Positions 9,601 to 17,545 of a stretch of DNA of 32,599 nucleotides are shown one piece after another; positions within the stretch are counted from its first letter, which is position 1; each line of letters starts with the position of its first letter. Source of the DNA: a virus; IMG/VR virus record IMGVR_UViG_3300032668_000092, positions 1-32,599 of that record; one strand, written 5' to 3'. The notes under the pieces were generated by a model. It saw nothing but the letters and a program-made list of their open reading frames with translations. It was not told the DNA's origin and ran no database searches. Both the position numbers and the translations under genes were made by a program.

Positions 9601-12368
9601 AAATTAGTTCTACATCATATGCGTTTTATGGAAACTTTGGATCATTCACTGGCGGTGGAAGTTTCTACGAAGTTATTATTAGCACAGGTACATGGACCAA
9701 CAGCGCAACATTAACCAGTGCTCCTTCGGGAAACTATATTAGTATTCCGTTCTATCAAGGATGGACCAGTAATAGTTTAACTAACCTAAGTCAGTTAACT
9801 AACGGACCTAACTACGTAACCAACCCTTACGCAAGTGACTTTACAACTACAGGGCGTATTTTATATAACGGCACCGGCAATGATCAGATTCGTTTGAATT
9901 CATCTGGTACATATTACGGTGCTCTTGGTAATCCAAGTTCTCAAGTGTGGGCGTTAGGATGGAATACTGGCGCAGGGTTTACAGGACAGGCACTAAGTTG
10001 GACGCCTACTCCGCAGGTTACAATTAACCCAAGTGGTAACCCAATTAACTTTACCTATAACTATAGGGCATTGGCAAACAGCACTAACGTTGAAATCTCA
10101 AACGATAATAGCACCTATAAGACCTTAATGATATTGGGTAATACCAGTGCCGGTTCAGCAAACCGCATTGTTTCTGTTTGGGACGTACTAAACATTGGTA
10201 CAGGTGGTAACGGAAATACTACTTACAATTTGTATAACACAGGATCAACTTATACTGTAGGTAATACATATTCACGTAACGGTAACTTGGTTTGGGACCA
10301 AGGAAATTTAACCAACCTATCACAGTTAACTAACGGCCCTGGTTATATTACCAGTGGTGGCGCATCTACATATTTGTTATCACAAGATACACGTAGTACA
10401 AACTATAATCCGCAAGATCGTAACGCAGGTTTATGGGCAGACTTTAAATCCAATGGCACTGATTCTTTAAGTGACGGCGGTGGTTATCATGGCGTTCTAA
10501 CATTTAGACCATATGGTAACTCAAGTGATATGTCTGGCGGGTATCCAACACAGATCGCAGTTACACAAAACGGTAATTTATGGTATAGATTAGGTACAGG
10601 AACAACTTCTTGGGGTTCATGGTATCAAAATTGGGGGTCAAACAACCTAAGCAATCTATCACAATTGACTAACGGACCTGGATATTTAGGTCAAAATGGT
10701 ACTGCGTATTATCAGGCTTCTGTTGCTATCCAGTTAAACGGTTACTATGGTTTACAAGCACCAAGTTACAACTCGGCAGTATTTGAACCTAACCCTAACA
10801 GTTATGGTGCTTGGTACAGTTCTGGTTCAAGAAACGGTTGGGGCGGTATTGAATTTGGATCTGGATCAGGCGACGTTGCATTAATGATCGCAACCAACAG
10901 CAATACCACTGGTTACTATAATACAAGTTATGGTTGGCAATGGCAATGGTCGGGCGGTACGACCTATGTATGGAAAAATAACTACGGTGGTGGTACTCAG
11001 GCTACTGGTTGGGATAGTGTTAACTTAACTAACTTATCACAATTAACGAACGGTCCTGGCTATATTGCTTCGGGTGGTAACAGTTCGTTTGGTGTATTAA
11101 GTATGACTGGTATTACATATACCAACTATATTAATATTGCCACAAACATTTACAACACAGCATGGTTAACAGCAAACTGGAACGGTGCTGGTTACATGGG
11201 CTTTGGTACTAACGGCACTCACACAGTACGTTTTGACCAGGTTCCGAGTTATACTGGTACACAAAGTTTTGCTGGAGCAGGTGACGTTGTTTTACAATTA
11301 GGACCATACGCTGTATGGACAAGCGGTGGTGGTGCGTACGGTTTAACCAACCTATCACAGTTAAGCAACGGTCCTGGATACATCGGTGATATTCGTGGTT
11401 CAAATAACACATGGTCTAACCTCAACTATTTTGATGCGTCTGATACTAATGCTCAAGGTTATTCTGGTAACGGTAGCAATCCTGCTTTAATGACCTTCTC
11501 ACACAGTAACTATTCTGCTTATAAATCATTCCATAAAGGTGGTTACTATGCGATCAACATGGGTCTTGATACTGACACAGTATTACGAATAGGTGGTTGG
11601 TCAGCATCTAGTAATAGATTCCAAATGGACATGGGCGGAAACTTGACAATGGCAGGACAGATCTACACCTATGGTGGATCTCCAGTATTAAGTCAACAAG
11701 GTAGCAGTTATTATCAGGTCAACACCTGGCTACAGTTCAACGGTTCGTATGGATTATATTGGCCAGGTCAAATTGGTAACCATTTGTATCCGAGTGTTCC
11801 ATCATATGGTTCTTTCCAAATTAACGGTAGTGCTAACGGTTGGGAAGGTTGGTATTTTGGAGACATGGGTACAACCTATATGACTGCAAACTCAGTAACT
11901 GCTGGTTTATATAACCAGTGGGGTTACTATTGGTTGTATTATTCAAACAGTCAAAGTTTCTATGTTCCAGGTCAGGTACAAGGTGGTTGGTCTGATGCTA
12001 GATTGAAAGAAGACCTAAGACCAATTGGTGAAGAATCATTAGATATTCTATCACACATGACAGCATATCGATTCAAGTGGAACGAAAAAGTTGTAGAACT
12101 TAAGATTCCATATGAACCAGGCGATGAAGAAATTGGTCTTATTGCTCAAGACGTTCAAGCAATTTTACCAAATGCTGTTGCTGTTAACTTATCAGGAAAC
12201 AATCCAGATTGGGATATTAACGATCCAAGACAACAAGACTATTTGACAATTAATTGGGCAAGAATTACACCTATTATTGTTCAAGCGGTTAATCAGTTAA
12301 ATGACAAGATCGTAAATATGCAAGAACAAATCGACGAATTAAGGGATTTAGTTAATGGCAAACATTAA
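6630..12368 (+). CDS. Collagen-like tail fibre with C-terminal S74 (endosialidase-type) chaperone
   Basis: A 1912-residue structural protein. The order is: N-terminal segment (1-53); a first collagen-like G-x-y block (about 54-176); a globular insert of about 83 residues; a second G-x-y block (about 260-399); a long region with six '[13 protein letters not shown]' spacers (about 873-1584); a beta-rich distal part; and a C-terminal peptidase S74 chaperone (about 1788-1912). In the last, '[12 protein letters not shown]' supplies the Ser1788/Lys1793 pair typical of the family, then '[16 protein letters not shown]' and a terminal coiled coil. S74 domains trimerise the fibre and then cut themselves off before the Ser, so a release of about 125 residues is expected. 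The y position of the collagen triplets is mostly Thr, as in bacterial and phage collagens. Likely a receptor-binding fibre. The next gene overlaps its end by 14 nt. Confidence 0.88.
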   Translation: MPLNFDDQGPGSVTLKAPSTGTVTLTLPQNAGSANYVMATDGTGVLSFVAANSGSTGPVGATGATGATGATGPTGSTGATGPQGSTGSTGPIGATGATGATGPTGATGVAGLGGSPGATGSTGSTGPIGATGSTGATGYPGSTGATGPIGATGPQGSAGSGGGTGATGATGATGPGYYNVVSTTAVTVGLGQVVWVVNQIGAYNVGSRVRVSYQTVPTINMQGLITAIDPIGLTITVNVVVANGSGTYNSWIFSIAGDIGATGATGYPGATGSTGPTGATGVGTGGSTGATGATGATGPQGPQGSTGPTGATGTAGTAGTQGYPGSTGATGPTGATGPSGAAGVAGSTGATGPQGINGSTGATGPAGTNGSTGATGPIGATGATGAQGATGVGGATGAGLTAGSNNQVLYRDVNNNVTGSNNLTFDGVNLNIGYNNDTAGFKFNNKFVWNQQDTTYAGAPTISYTDMAANSGKKLYLDENFFSGSNGIAVYDNNSSGQTTIARVASSLASQTPPTTSGYVLQITHAGSGQSPGYGGFYFGSATRANAVLVASFKALLPVGYTINFSTNSIGTNGQQYWATNNVGTGKWEEYVSVVVCGNAGSLSTTHFYYLTGSPVPTSGSPVTWYMCAATVIDLSDRRTDQLFLDRATGVANIKGYGQGDIAIESASAAGSLLLQAYVAGNVFIAGAGGKVKVGALTTPGYTLDIAGNARTTANLGAATDISSAGQIRATGWYTGAQDTGLAFEIGVSSSTAYGISYNRGSSTYGPMEFDATQIAFRPNGGTTSLGGLFDTTGRLTLGSNVSDSLYINSTQSSPQFIMQTAGTTNGYLEFTTTDAFMWNSKTNTGYRWSSTGSNPYYGIGSTFYIDWNAGNLTNLSQLTNGPGYVTGGSGGSFGPNSVAFSYALPNTGGSSSWIFIGTWTTQQQGYALRMKITSMSGYNSVTSQDDWTDVYFKTSNGSSSQTGSSGAFYGDGFAEYVGNGTAPSAIYVVQISSTSYAFYGNFGSFTGGGSFYEVIISTGTWTNSATLTSAPSGNYISIPFYQGWTSNSLTNLSQLTNGPNYVTNPYASDFTTTGRILYNGTGNDQIRLNSSGTYYGALGNPSSQVWALGWNTGAGFTGQALSWTPTPQVTINPSGNPINFTYNYRALANSTNVEISNDNSTYKTLMILGNTSAGSANRIVSVWDVLNIGTGGNGNTTYNLYNTGSTYTVGNTYSRNGNLVWDQGNLTNLSQLTNGPGYITSGGASTYLLSQDTRSTNYNPQDRNAGLWADFKSNGTDSLSDGGGYHGVLTFRPYGNSSDMSGGYPTQIAVTQNGNLWYRLGTGTTSWGSWYQNWGSNNLSNLSQLTNGPGYLGQNGTAYYQASVAIQLNGYYGLQAPSYNSAVFEPNPNSYGAWYSSGSRNGWGGIEFGSGSGDVALMIATNSNTTGYYNTSYGWQWQWSGGTTYVWKNNYGGGTQATGWDSVNLTNLSQLTNGPGYIASGGNSSFGVLSMTGITYTNYINIATNIYNTAWLTANWNGAGYMGFGTNGTHTVRFDQVPSYTGTQSFAGAGDVVLQLGPYAVWTSGGGAYGLTNLSQLSNGPGYIGDIRGSNNTWSNLNYFDASDTNAQGYSGNGSNPALMTFSHSNYSAYKSFHKGGYYAINMGLDTDTVLRIGGWSASSNRFQMDMGGNLTMAGQIYTYGGSPVLSQQGSSYYQVNTWLQFNGSYGLYWPGQIGNHLYPSVPSYGSFQINGSANGWEGWYFGDMGTTYMTANSVTAGLYNQWGYYWLYYSNSQSFYVPGQVQGGWSDARLKEDLRPIGEESLDILSHMTAYRFKWNEKVVELKIPYEPGDEEIGLIAQDVQAILPNAVAVNLSGNNPDWDINDPRQQDYLTINWARITPIIVQAVNQLNDKIVNMQEQIDELRDLVNGKH
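6789..7158 (+). repeat. Collagen-like G-x-y coding block 1
   Basis: An almost unbroken run of Gly-x-y triplets, mostly [12 protein letters not shown] and G-P-Q. Predicted to form a collagen-type triple helix in the fibre trimer. One 'GLGGSPG' patch lies in the middle. Confidence 0.9.
7407..7826 (+). repeat. Collagen-like G-x-y coding block 2
   Basis: A second run of Gly-x-y triplets, separated from block 1 by a globular insert of about 83 residues. Rich in G-A-T, G-P-T, G-P-Q and G-T-A, with short breaks such as 'GVGTGGSTG'. Confidence 0.9.
9246..11381 (+). repeat. Six '[13 protein letters not shown]' spacer repeats in the fibre
   Basis: Copies begin at 9246, 9777, 10308, 10647, 11025 and 11343, each 13 codons. 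The protein motif is nearly invariant, while synonymous sites vary freely. The modules between copies (about 105-177 residues) differ in sequence. The motif probably marks a conserved junction between exchangeable beta-structured fibre modules. Confidence 0.85.
12313..12318 (+). promoter_or_regulatory. Possible late promoter core TAAATA inside the fibre 3' end
   Basis: A TAAATA core 36 nt before the ATG at 12355, within fibre coding sequence. It could serve the small-gene cluster downstream, but a chance match in AT-rich coding DNA is as likely. Confidence 0.25.
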
Positions 12369-12936
12369 TACTACAGGAACAGTAGTTTCTAATACAAGCA
12401 CAATCACTGTATTAATTTCAGCAACTCAAGTAATTGTTGCTGAATTAAATGCGGCATTACAGACAGCGTATCAAACGACTGGGTCTTTTATTACTGGCCA
12501 ATTAGTTTGCGATCATTATGACAAATATCATCATAAAGATATGCATCCTAATGATAGTATCACTACAATTTCTTTACAAAATGCCGATACTTCTACACTA
12601 GCGATTGTTGCGGAATTGACTACAGCAATACAATCATGCCATGATAACAACGTTGATGTTACAGGATACTTAACTTACGGACACCAAGATCCTAATAACA
12701 GACAAAATAATCGTCCAAGTATTGAATTGACTGGAATTACGGTAAATTTTATTGATAAAAATCATATGATTGTAGCCAACGCAACAACCAAATTACCTCA
12801 TAATGTAGCAGAACATCCCGATCATATCAGGGAAGTTTCACAAGGTCGTCAACGTTATATTGACATGTATAATGCTGGAGCCTTTTCTTTACCCCGTGGT
12901 CATACGTTAGACTTAAATACTTTAACAAACAATTAA
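12355..12936 (+). CDS. Unassigned fibre-associated protein, His-rich, internally duplicated
   Basis: A 193-residue protein of unknown function. The start overlaps the last 14 nt of the fibre gene and has a Shine-Dalgarno AAGGGA at 12341-12346, 8 nt before the ATG, so translation is probably coupled to the fibre. Two segments resemble each other: '[13 protein letters not shown]...[10 protein letters not shown]' (about residues 28-56) and '[13 protein letters not shown]...[10 protein letters not shown]' (about 87-112), suggesting an internal duplication. Histidines are frequent, notably '[11 protein letters not shown]' around residue 53. Position right behind a fibre gene suggests a fibre tip, fibre-attached virion protein or assembly factor, but no family match is claimed. 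Confidence 0.75.
   Translation: MANINTTGTVVSNTSTITVLISATQVIVAELNAALQTAYQTTGSFITGQLVCDHYDKYHHKDMHPNDSITTISLQNADTSTLAIVAELTTAIQSCHDNNVDVTGYLTYGHQDPNNRQNNRPSIELTGITVNFIDKNHMIVANATTKLPHNVAEHPDHIREVSQGRQRYIDMYNAGAFSLPRGHTLDLNTLTNN
12914..12919 (+). promoter_or_regulatory. Possible late promoter core TAAATA before the 64-residue gene
   Basis: A TAAATA core in the 3' end of the preceding gene, 28 nt before the ATG at 12948. Position is compatible with a late promoter, but the site lies within coding sequence. Confidence 0.3.
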
Positions 12937-12947
12937 CGGAGATTTAA

Positions 12948-13142
12948 ATGCAAGTCATTCAAAAAGTTACCCTTACAGTAGATGTAAACGAATTAAATGT
13001 TCTTTTAGCAGGACTAGGCAAATTACCTTACGAGCAAGTTTTTCAGGTTTTTAACAAGGTAGCGCAACAAGCGCAAGATCAGTTAGGACCTCAACAACCA
13101 GCCGCAGGTTCAGGTGCCCTAGGAGCCGGCGAAGATCAATAA
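12948..13142 (+). CDS. Small phage protein, unassigned
   Basis: A 64-residue protein with a good Shine-Dalgarno (CGGAGA at 12937-12942, 5 nt spacing) and an 11-nt gap after the upstream stop. Residues 5-45 ('LTVDVNELNVLLAGLGKLPYEQVF') form a helical domain like small proteins I recall as common among marine T4-like phages, with no known activity. The tail, from about residue 48, is Pro/Ala/Gly-rich and probably disordered. No membrane segment. Confidence 0.7.
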   Translation: MQVIQKVTLTVDVNELNVLLAGLGKLPYEQVFQVFNKVAQQAQDQLGPQQPAAGSGALGAGEDQ

Positions 13143-13145
13143 ATA
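13138..13145 (+). promoter_or_regulatory. T4-late-type promoter motif AATAAATA
   Basis: Overlaps the stop codon of the 64-residue gene and lies 21 nt before the ATG at 13167, which has a strong Shine-Dalgarno GGAGA at 13156-13160. Confidence 0.5.
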
Positions 13146-13166
13146 AAGGATCAGCGGAGATAATAA

Positions 13167-13538
13167 ATGGCAACAACATATATATGGGACGTTCAACAAG
13201 TTGAATTAGTTAACAGCGGAAGTTTTCCAAAAGCAATTACCAGGGCTACTTGGCAATGTACTGCTACAGCAGATTCTGGTGTTACAAAACAACAAGTAGG
13301 GGTGATCGAATTTGATATTTCAAATCTTTCAACTTCAACTTACGTGCCTTTTGAACAAATGACTAAACAACAAATCATTGATCTAGTTACTGCCACCGTA
13401 CATTTTGATGTTATTCAGAATGGGTTATCTTTCCCTGAATTCTATGTTGCTGATTTTAGCAATACTACTACAAACACCGCAACAATTATTAGTTCAAACA
13501 TCCCTGGAGCCGTTACAACAAGCACTCCATCACCTTAA
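13167..13538 (+). CDS. Unassigned small protein, paralogue of the gene at 14126
   Basis: A 123-residue protein starting 'MATTYIWDV'. It aligns along most of its length with the product of 14126-14473: both begin T-Y-x-W, have a middle segment with 'VGVIEFD' or 'GNVGL', and a shared '(V/F)xFEQ(M/L)T(K/E)xQ(I/V)I' segment (here about residues 68-75, 'FEQMTKQQ') before a helix. The repeated 'W...W' and alternating hydrophobic pattern suggest a small beta-sandwich. Function unknown. Strong Shine-Dalgarno GGAGA, 6 nt before the ATG. Ends in a Thr/Ser/Pro-rich tail. Such proteins near fibre genes are probably virion or fibre accessory proteins; that is inference. Confidence 0.75.
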   Translation: MATTYIWDVQQVELVNSGSFPKAITRATWQCTATADSGVTKQQVGVIEFDISNLSTSTYVPFEQMTKQQIIDLVTATVHFDVIQNGLSFPEFYVADFSNTTTNTATIISSNIPGAVTTSTPSP

Positions 13539-13547
13539 TAGGATCAA

Positions 13548-14117
13548 ATGAGATCAGAGTGGTGTTATTATCAGTCCCATTTTAGCCCAGAATGGTGCCG
13601 GGACATAATAGATAGAGCAAAACAATTACCCGTCGATATGCCTACTTTAGGAGTAGGGGACGGAAAACATTATAATGACGATATAAGACGAAGCCAAATT
13701 CGCTGGATACAGCGTAAACAAGAATGGCAAGACTTATTTGTAACTATAGATAAACTAGTTGCCCAAGCAAATATAGATTTTTTTCGTGTAGAATATAATT
13801 ATTTGCCAATTATTCAATTTACAGAATACGACTATGCTTATCAAGGAACGTTTGCTCGCCATCAAGATTGTTTTTTAACGGTACATAGTGAGCATCAAAG
13901 GAAGTTAAGTTTTAGCATTCAACTAAGTGACCCGGATAGTTATGAAGGTGGTGATCTAGAATTTACTGATGTAGGTATAGTTCCCAAGGCTCAAAATATG
14001 AGACAACAAGGAACAGTAATAATTTTTCCTAGTATTATCTTTCATCAAGTTACCCCCGTAACTAAGGGTATGAGATATAGTCTAGTAGGATGGTATGAAG
14101 GAACTCCTTGGAGGTAA
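13548..14117 (+). CDS. 2-oxoglutarate/Fe(II)-dependent oxygenase (prolyl-4-hydroxylase-like)
   Basis: A 189-residue enzyme of the 2OG-Fe(II) dioxygenase fold. The iron-binding triad is visible: His105 and Asp107 in 'RHQDCF', and His166 in 'PSIIFHQVTPV'. Arg176, ten residues later in 'GMRYSLVGW', is the expected 2-oxoglutarate ligand. 'YEGGDLEF' (132-139) is a family hallmark between these motifs. Such enzymes hydroxylate protein side chains (often proline) or small molecules, with decarboxylation of 2-oxoglutarate. Length fits the minimal catalytic domain with no extra targeting domain. The Shine-Dalgarno AGGA is 4 nt before the ATG. It sits 1.2 kb after a collagen-like fibre gene and between two paralogous small genes. 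Fibre proline as substrate is an attractive inference only. Confidence 0.88.
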   Translation: MRSEWCYYQSHFSPEWCRDIIDRAKQLPVDMPTLGVGDGKHYNDDIRRSQIRWIQRKQEWQDLFVTIDKLVAQANIDFFRVEYNYLPIIQFTEYDYAYQGTFARHQDCFLTVHSEHQRKLSFSIQLSDPDSYEGGDLEFTDVGIVPKAQNMRQQGTVIIFPSIIFHQVTPVTKGMRYSLVGWYEGTPWR

Positions 14118-14120
14118 ATA
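14113..14120 (+). promoter_or_regulatory. T4-late-type promoter motif GGTAAATA, 5 nt before ATG
   Basis: The core TAAATA at 14115-14120 is followed by exactly 5 nt and the ATG at 14126. It overlaps the oxygenase stop codon. Unlike the other 5-nt cases, a GGAGG (14110-14114) is also present. Confidence 0.45.
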
Positions 14121-14125
14121 ACATT

Positions 14126-14473
14126 ATGACAATTACATATACTTGGGAATTTACAAAATTTAAAGCCCATCAAACTTTAAATGGGTTAAACAATGTTGTT
14201 TACAATATTGATTATATCTACACCGGTAGTGATGGTGAAGGTCATGCCGCACAGGTTGCGGGTAATGTTGGGCTAGGTGCTCCTGATCCTAGTACATTTG
14301 TTGAATTCGATCAACTTACAGAATCTCAAGTAATTTCAATGGTAGAAAACGCATTAACTTTTGCTTTACCAAATTTTCAACAAACTATTACAGATAGAAT
14401 TGCTCAGCAAATTTCTCCAGTGACTGTAGAATTAGGAAAACCTTGGACGGTTTCAACTAGTACTGTCGGTTAA
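14126..14473 (+). CDS. Unassigned small protein, paralogue of the gene at 13167
   Basis: A 115-residue protein starting 'MTITYTWEF'. The start at 14126 is preferred to an in-frame TTG at 14108 because GGAGG at 14110-14114 lies before this ATG and the paralogue begins at the matching residue. Shares the 'T-Y-x-W' start and 'FVEFDQLTESQVI' segment with the 13167 product. The 3' end overlaps the convergent Nudix gene by 21 nt. No known catalytic motif. Probably an accessory virion protein by context. Confidence 0.75.
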   Translation: MTITYTWEFTKFKAHQTLNGLNNVVYNIDYIYTGSDGEGHAAQVAGNVGLGAPDPSTFVEFDQLTESQVISMVENALTFALPNFQQTITDRIAQQISPVTVELGKPWTVSTSTVG

Positions 14474-14893
14474 AATCTGAAGTATTAACTCAATTTTTGT
14501 TTTATTAATTCTGCTAGATAGGCTACGCTTTACACCTTGATGTAAAGGTTTTGGCCAATTTGAAATGTCACACCACGCATACCCTACGTGTTCTTCGTTT
14601 AGGGTAGGAATAAATTCTTTATCAACTAAAAGTACATAGGTATTAAAGTAAAAACTAGAATCCTCGCTAGTGTATAATTCTAAAGGAATTACTTTTTTAA
14701 TAGGTGGTGTTTTACCAACTTCTTCTTGTATTTCTCTTTCAAGTGCTTGATATGCTGTAGCATCGTCTGGCTCTTGTTTTCCGCCAACAAGACCCCAAGT
14801 TCCTGCTGTACGTCCTTGATTGCGTAACAAGAATAAAAATCTTTTTGTGTCTTTACTTAAGAATAGTCCACCACTACAAATTATTTTTTTCAT
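14453..14893 (-). CDS. Nudix hydrolase
   Basis: A 146-residue protein with a Nudix box at residues 37-61, containing 'GGKQEPDD' and 'REIQEEVG'. Nudix enzymes hydrolyse nucleoside diphosphates linked to another group, using Mg2+ held by the E-E of REx2EE (Glu57/Glu58 here). The box departs from the classic GX5EX7REUXEEXGU: Asp44 replaces the first Glu and there is one extra residue before the Arg. The start at 14893 is chosen because its ATG overlaps the gp15 stop as ATGA (coupled translation); the longer reading to 14947 has no such support. Last gene of the minus-strand operon gp14-gp15-Nudix and convergent with the 14126 gene. Substrate (damaged nucleotide, ADP-ribose, NAD, cap-like) is not determinable. 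Confidence 0.85.
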   Translation of the reverse strand: MKKIICSGGLFLSKDTKRFLFLLRNQGRTAGTWGLVGGKQEPDDATAYQALEREIQEEVGKTPPIKKVIPLELYTSEDSSFYFNTYVLLVDKEFIPTLNEEHVGYAWCDISNWPKPLHQGVKRSLSSRINKTKIELILQILTDSTS

Positions 14894-16260
14894 AACGATA
14901 TTTGCCAGGCACCTGCGGCATATATACCTTCGTAACTTTTGCTCCAACTAGAGCCGTCCCACTTGTATTGTATGCCTGTATATAAATTAGTTATAAAAGT
15001 TACAGGTTGCGTAGTAGTAGAATCGAATATAATATTCCATTTGACTCCGTCCCATTGTATAATATCATTAGCATTTGCTAAAAATTGTGTACCATCTGAA
15101 TTTTTCCATGCTTGAACATCAGGTGGGATATTTTCTAATATTAGATATCGTGTGTCGATATCTGGGTTTCCGGGATTAAATGTTGTTGGATTAATAACAG
15201 CATTAATTGTTCCCCTAATAAATGTATCTGTTAGGTCCGGCAACGGTGTGTTTAACAAGGTGTCTTGATCAAAATTAATCATCATCTCAACGTCGTTGCT
15301 AGGATTCAATGCCATTGTTCCAACAATTTGTGTTCCGTCCGGACGAGTAAGCATAATTTTACTTAGGCCTGCTTTAAATTGACCTGGATATAAATCTAAT
15401 AATGTGTACCAATTAATGTCTGGGCCATTCTTAACAGGTAAATGAACGTAGTCATCTCCTACTAAATTTTCACCTTCATACATTAATTGTGCGGTAGTAC
15501 CTAAAATAAGAACACTATAATTACCTGGAGTGATCGCTCTAACAGTAACAGGATTAATTAGTAACATATCTGGGTCTAATTCCATGCCAGAAGGTTGTTG
15601 AAAAATGTTAGTAATGATTTGTGTAATAATTCCTAATTGTTTAACCTTAGCCGGAGTAGTTAACCATATAGGAGTTAAGAATGAAAGAGACGCTATATCA
15701 ATATCATTTTCTGCTCCTTGAGGAATATTTCTGTTAGACCATGTAACTCCTGTCAATTCTACATAACTGATACTAGTCCAGTCAACAAAATTAACACTGG
15801 TTTGTATTTCCATAGCAGGATTAAACAATACTAATATTTGTTCAAGTATCTGTAATTTTTGATCGGTATTGGTTGTCCATATATCTACAGAAAAAGTAAT
15901 ATTGAAAGGACTTGGCATCATACGCTCAATTGTAGCGTTAGTTCCTTGATAGTTGAGATATTCAGTTCCGTCATCGCTAACAGCACGTTCTCTAATATTA
16001 ATCTTGCTTATATGTGTAGGATTTTGAATACGCTCTCTAGCATACTCAAAATTCTTAATGTAACAGGCAATAAAAGGTGCCGAGTTAACAAGGTTTTCGC
16101 TGTTTTGTTTCATAACAGCCGATACTTGACGACCAACATCGCCGTATCTTACTGGTACTTGTGTCAATTTTCCAGACGAATCTTTATAACTGAAGTTACT
16201 CATTAACCTCATAAATTGCGTTATATAACGTCTAACTTGCCCGTCGTAAAAATGTTCCAT
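14890..16260 (-). CDS. 15: Tail sheath stabiliser/completion protein, T4 gp15-like
   Basis: A 456-residue protein. The first about 210 residues follow T4 gp15: 'FYDGQVRRYITQFMRLMSN' near the start, then 'VPVRYGD', 'SAPFIACYIKNFEY', 'MMPSPFNITFSVDIWT' and 'ILEQILVLFNP'. In T4, gp15 forms the hexameric ring capping the tail tube and contracting sheath and joining it to the head. T4 gp15 is about 272 residues; here the C-terminal half is an extension, ending in two 'WDGxxW' hairpins (residues 392-456) also seen in gp14 and gp18. A Shine-Dalgarno AAGGA (16267-16271, minus strand) lies 6 nt before the ATG. gp14 is 9 nt upstream in the same operon. Confidence 0.85.
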   Translation of the reverse strand: MEHFYDGQVRRYITQFMRLMSNFSYKDSSGKLTQVPVRYGDVGRQVSAVMKQNSENLVNSAPFIACYIKNFEYARERIQNPTHISKINIRERAVSDDGTEYLNYQGTNATIERMMPSPFNITFSVDIWTTNTDQKLQILEQILVLFNPAMEIQTSVNFVDWTSISYVELTGVTWSNRNIPQGAENDIDIASLSFLTPIWLTTPAKVKQLGIITQIITNIFQQPSGMELDPDMLLINPVTVRAITPGNYSVLILGTTAQLMYEGENLVGDDYVHLPVKNGPDINWYTLLDLYPGQFKAGLSKIMLTRPDGTQIVGTMALNPSNDVEMMINFDQDTLLNTPLPDLTDTFIRGTINAVINPTTFNPGNPDIDTRYLILENIPPDVQAWKNSDGTQFLANANDIIQWDGVKWNIIFDSTTTQPVTFITNLYTGIQYKWDGSSWSKSYEGIYAAGAWQISL

Positions 16261-16269
16261 TTAAAATCC

Positions 16270-17517
16270 TTAATTAAAGTTAGTGCTGGTATTGTCTGCT
16301 TGGATTGATAATAATTGACCAATTTTACTTAATGCTTGACGCTCAGGAATAACTTTTCCACCAATTGTTGATGTATTATTGTTATTAATAAATCCAGTTT
16401 TTTCATTAATCCTATTGCTTGTAAGATTTTCTGGTTGAGTTTTATCAGGATTAGTTGATGTAGGATCATAGGCATTGGTCATAGTCATTCTAACATTTTG
16501 TTCATACATCACCCATGTACTACCGCTATATCTGTACAATACATTAGGAAAGAAATCTGTACGTAAAAAGAATTGTCCCACAATTGGATTTGTTGGGAAA
16601 CTGATGCCAAATCCGTATGGAGCACCGTTCGGGGGTATGCCAGATTCAGTAAGATACCCAACAGGTAATTCGCTAGCCTGCGGACTTTGATATACACTTG
16701 ACGCAGTAGATGCTGGATTTTCAACACTAGCATCAATATCAGTACGGCTAGTATCTTGAAGATCAACAGTTCCGTCCTGACGTTTAGGAATAACAAACAT
16801 ATTCGATGTATCAAATCCGCTTAATGGAGCATCTTCTTCTGCTTGGGCAACAATAGCACTATTAATTTCAATGTTTCTATTGTACGTACTGAGAATATCA
16901 CGTAGAGTGCTGCCGTCGCCGTTGCCAGAATCTTGGTCAAATATTTGACTGTATTCTTGACTGTCGACTAACGGTTCGCATTTTGCTTGAAGTAAGTGCG
17001 GATACCAAGTAGGACTAAATCCATGAACTGGTCTTGTTACATCTGTAACCACGTAAAATCGTTTCAACGCCACATTAAAATCATTTAATGCATATTCGTC
17101 TTTTAAGTGAGGTAATTCAAATACATCACCTGCCATAACTTTTCTGCCAATAGCATTAACACAACTGCTCATGTGGAAATTTACAAGAATATTATCGCTT
17201 GATAAAAACAGTCCAAACTGCTTAAGATCAAAAGCAGGGTCTATCATTGTATAAATTCCACGGATACTGTAGATATTAGGCTCGTAATTTCTATCTCTAT
17301 TCTCCATAAATATTACATCTTGGATGCCTAATTCACCTATAGGATTAGTATTTGTTGGTGTACCCGGAGTCGCTGTTCCTTCCGCGGGTGCTTGAGGACC
17401 TAGATATTTGTGGATGAAGATATCAGTGCCGCCCACTTGAAATTCTTCATTAATGGTGCGGTCTAGAAACTTAAAATCGTTGCCCTTTTCGGGACGGTAA
17501 AGAGATAGTCTTGGCAT
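16270..17517 (-). CDS. 14: Neck protein, T4 gp14-like
   Basis: A 415-residue protein, against 256 in T4. The N-terminal half contains the recognisable pattern 'FGLFLSSDNILVNFHM', 'MAGDVFELPHL', 'LKRFYVVTDVTRP' and 'FSPTWYPHLLQAKCEPLVDSQEY' (about residues 100-190), matching the neck protein that joins head and tail. Residues 200-300 are low-complexity, with a 'W/G' hairpin module at 310-340 ('GQFFLRTDFFPNVLYRYSGSTWV'). It heads the gp14-gp15-Nudix minus-strand operon and diverges from gp13 across 28 nt. A TAAATA motif lies 7 nt before the ATG and there is no clear Shine-Dalgarno. Assignment rests on motif memory and on its gp13/gp15 neighbours. Confidence 0.7.
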   Translation of the reverse strand: MPRLSLYRPEKGNDFKFLDRTINEEFQVGGTDIFIHKYLGPQAPAEGTATPGTPTNTNPIGELGIQDVIFMENRDRNYEPNIYSIRGIYTMIDPAFDLKQFGLFLSSDNILVNFHMSSCVNAIGRKVMAGDVFELPHLKDEYALNDFNVALKRFYVVTDVTRPVHGFSPTWYPHLLQAKCEPLVDSQEYSQIFDQDSGNGDGSTLRDILSTYNRNIEINSAIVAQAEEDAPLSGFDTSNMFVIPKRQDGTVDLQDTSRTDIDASVENPASTASSVYQSPQASELPVGYLTESGIPPNGAPYGFGISFPTNPIVGQFFLRTDFFPNVLYRYSGSTWVMYEQNVRMTMTNAYDPTSTNPDKTQPENLTSNRINEKTGFINNNNTSTIGGKVIPERQALSKIGQLLSIQADNTSTNFN

Positions 17518-17524
17518 AGTAAAC

Positions 17525-17532
17525 TATTTATG
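17525..17532 (-). promoter_or_regulatory. T4-late-type promoter motif CATAAATA for gp14-gp15-Nudix
   Basis: On the minus strand, the motif is followed by 7 nt and the gp14 ATG (17517). It abuts the plus-strand motif at 17533-17540. Confidence 0.55.
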
Positions 17533-17540
17533 GCTAAATA
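17533..17540 (+). promoter_or_regulatory. T4-late-type promoter motif GCTAAATA for gp13
   Basis: Core TAAATA (17535-17540), then exactly 5 nt, then the gp13 ATG (17546). No Shine-Dalgarno is visible, so a leaderless transcript is predicted. Confidence 0.55.
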
Positions 17541-17545
17541 TTGGT

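Noticed and set aside
3-11381. CRISPR-like array suspected in the fibre repeats
   Set aside because: Repeats are degenerate at DNA level, in frame, and vary in spacing; they encode protein motifs.
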